Of a stretch of DNA of 13,500 nucleotides, positions 12,011 to 13,500 are shown piece by piece; position 1 is the first letter of the stretch; each line of letters opens with the position of its first letter. Where the stretch lies: contig NC_135553.1 in assembly GCF_964340395.1 (NCBI RefSeq), positions 7,556,501 to 7,570,000 of the forward strand, read 5' to 3'. A model generated the notes under the pieces. The model was not told the DNA's origin, did not search any database, and saw only the letters and a program-made list of their open reading frames with translations. Source of the stretch: Glandiceps talaboti. Taxonomy: Eukaryota; Hemichordata; Enteropneusta; Spengelidae. The position numbers were made by a program, and so were the translations under genes.

Positions 12011-12052
12011 CTCAGTGGCTTCGTAATATTGCAAGAACTTCATCTCGTACAT
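12011..12052 (-). CDS. Possible 42-bp microexon on the minus strand
   Basis: On the minus strand, the acceptor TTCACCCTTTCTGGGCAG is followed by MYEMKFLQYYEATE (14 codons, phase 0 at both ends) and donor GTATGT at 12010. Sites and phase are good, but there is no recognised protein and no partner exon. A second open minus-strand frame just downstream (begins LRYVNLDFGDMGRYKIPDIQ, about 12012 to 11851) competes with it. Confidence 0.2.
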
Positions 12053-12339
12053 CTGCCCAGAAAGGGTGAAGAAATTGTCATACTAAAAGGCTATTATCTG
12101 AACTTATTCGTATTTTTGTCACCCATGTGCCAGTCATATGCATGATTGCCTCTATGTAACGTTCATTTTCTGTCAGTGAAAGACAGCTACATTTTATAAT
12201 GCCACAACCCACTGTTTTGTTACATTCTTTTTGGTGCTGAGAATCACATTAAAATTCTGGACAATAAACTATCTTAATCATACATTAATGGACTGCATGC
12301 TCTCCAGGGATTTGAAGAAGTATCCACTTTCGTGTCTTC
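12053..12339. other. Noncoding, nothing recognised
   Basis: No exon, RNA gene or element that I can support on either strand. Confidence 0.4.
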
Positions 12340-12372
12340 ATTTGCATACCATATCTATGCAGGTATGCAAAT
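12340..12372. repeat. Perfect 11-bp inverted repeat made of two octamer motifs
   Basis: ATTTGCATACC (12340-12350) and GGTATGCAAAT (12362-12372) are exact reverse complements around 11 bases. Each arm contains the octamer ATTTGCAT/ATGCAAAT, the consensus for POU-domain (Oct) factors. It could be a paired binding site or a hairpin. No promoter is assigned next to it. Confidence 0.6.
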
Positions 12373-12656
12373 AATGTTTTCGGCATTGTACTGTAGTGCA
12401 GATACCAATACTATGCGTGCGCACTGGTGGAAGTAATTTCTGGTACATACATAATTCTTACCCTTTTACCTAAGAATGTAAAACATTTCTTCTCTTTCAA
12501 TGCTGTAACAAATGAGTAATAAATATAAATGAAGTATAAATTGTAATGTTTGTTTTCCTCCAAATTTCCCTGTTTTGAAAGATGTCTCAGCTTTGTGGTC
12601 ATTCGCGATAATATCAAACTGTTAATTTTTATCTATGTTATGAAACACCGTCTTGT

Positions 12657-12861
12657 CCAATCAGAAAATTTGTTTACATCGTCTGCCGTTTAATGTAATT
12701 ATAGTGACGTCCCATATCGAAAGTGATGTTTCGCGTTAAACGTCACATACCAATCTCTGCCTACACTCAATATTTTGCTATCTGCACGTGATCTACAAAA
12801 TTAATGTTTAAGCCCTATTGTTTTGATTTTGCGCTTCTTTCCGTTTAATGTATGTGATTGG
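12657..12861. promoter_or_regulatory. Candidate regulatory cluster: CCAAT boxes, forkhead-like site and CRE-like pair
   Basis: CCAATCA at 12657-12663 and its inverse TGATTGG at 12855-12861 flank TGTTTAC at 12671-12677 (forkhead-like). Between them are GTGACGT at 12704-12710 and ACGTCAC at 12740-12746 (inverted CRE-like half sites 29 bases apart), and a 12-base direct repeat CCGTTTAATGTA at 12686-12697 and 12841-12852. The sites are individually short; only their clustering is suggestive. No adjacent gene start is identified. Confidence 0.25.
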
Positions 12862-13500
12862 TTAAAACCAGCAATCAGGCTCTTCCAGCTATAGTTATAT
12901 ACGTACCGATTGTTTCGTCTACGTCTGTGAACTTGAGGTATGTAATAGTCATGTTGAAATTTTGTTGCCATTGTTGTGTCTCCGAGGAAAAGAATATACA
13001 AGGTTCATGGTCATAGTAGACAGAGCACAGTACAATCAACTTGTCATGCTCCTACATTACACAACATTTACACTGTAAGACAAATCCGGTCATAGTTTTC
13101 TTGAGCTTTCTGGAGTTCTTTCAATAAATATATATAAAAAAATCCCCTGCGGGAAAAATAGTCAGAGACGATACTCAATACACCATACCACAGTACATGT
13201 ACACGGATTAAGTGAGCGACGACGGCAGTGTTTAGGAAAAAGAAGAAAACACCCCGAGAAAATAAGTCAATCAGAAAATAAAGCAAAAGCGGACGTAGAG
13301 GTGACCGGGTTTTACATGTAAGTACTAAACGAGAGAGCAGCAGAGCAATCTAAGCAAATACTTCAGGGGAACGAGAAATGTCTCCGGTAAGGAAAATTGA
13401 ATTATCCATCACGCACACAATACCTGTCAAACGCAAATCCAGTAACATAATACCAATATGGCACCTAACCGTGTATTTAATATTTTCTGTCATTCATAAT
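12862..13500. other. Noncoding or unresolved right end
   Basis: No confident gene. The + strand is open without ATG from 13079 to a donor-like GTAAGTAC at 13318, and could hold an exon ending VEVTGFY. No domain or acceptor makes this convincing. Short minus-strand open frames here have no recognisable content. Confidence 0.35.

Noticed and set aside
12801-13001. 66-codon minus-strand frame with basic residues (HRRRRNNRYV)
   Set aside because: No domain, no homologue recognised, and a length expected by chance in this composition.

Overview
The window reads as AT-rich nuclear DNA from an animal, most likely a marine invertebrate. Short coding exons are bounded by GT/AG splice sites, introns are long, microsatellites and minisatellites are abundant, and a decayed CR1/L2-like LINE is present. 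There are no bacterial-style operons. Many near-relatives of this LINE's reverse transcriptase that I recall come from molluscs and other lophotrochozoans. The phylum is therefore inference and the exact taxon cannot be read from the sequence.

Layout. (1) About 395-998 (+): the last three small phase-0 exons of a gene of unknown identity, ending in a PPLY-containing tail, with AATAAA signals near 1270. (2) 1400-3090: a repeat-rich spacer holding a CA microsatellite, a ~140-bp GA microsatellite followed by GACA repeats, a degenerate ~60-bp tandem repeat, and three identical 72-bp units. (3) 3735-4857: two possible + strand exons; the second resembles part of a PAN/Apple domain. (4) 6456-9025 (+): three confidently joined exons with phase-1 introns that encode a complete WSCD-type sulfotransferase catalytic domain (237 residues visible). 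(5) 9437 to about 11503 (-): a broken CR1/L2-like LINE lying tail-to-tail with the sulfotransferase gene. It keeps an ORF1 start with a virus-like 2A motif (DIELNPGP), an ORF1 coiled coil, most of the reverse transcriptase and the ORF2 C-terminus. The APE endonuclease region is missing. (6) 11800-13500: no confident gene; one possible 42-bp minus-strand exon, an octamer palindrome and a CRE-like pair.

Working picture. The host sulfotransferase probably acts in the Golgi and transfers sulfate from PAPS to a glycan or glycoprotein. Its N-terminal part is not securely identified; a PAN-like exon 1.6 kb upstream is a candidate. The LINE is a dead copy with several frameshifts. Its 3' end supplies a 17-bp palindrome carrying AATAAA on both strands, which could serve as polyadenylation signal for both converging units. 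The most notable item is the 2A-like peptide at the very start of the LINE ORF1. This class of feature is known in some APE-type retrotransposons but is easily missed in a fragmented copy.
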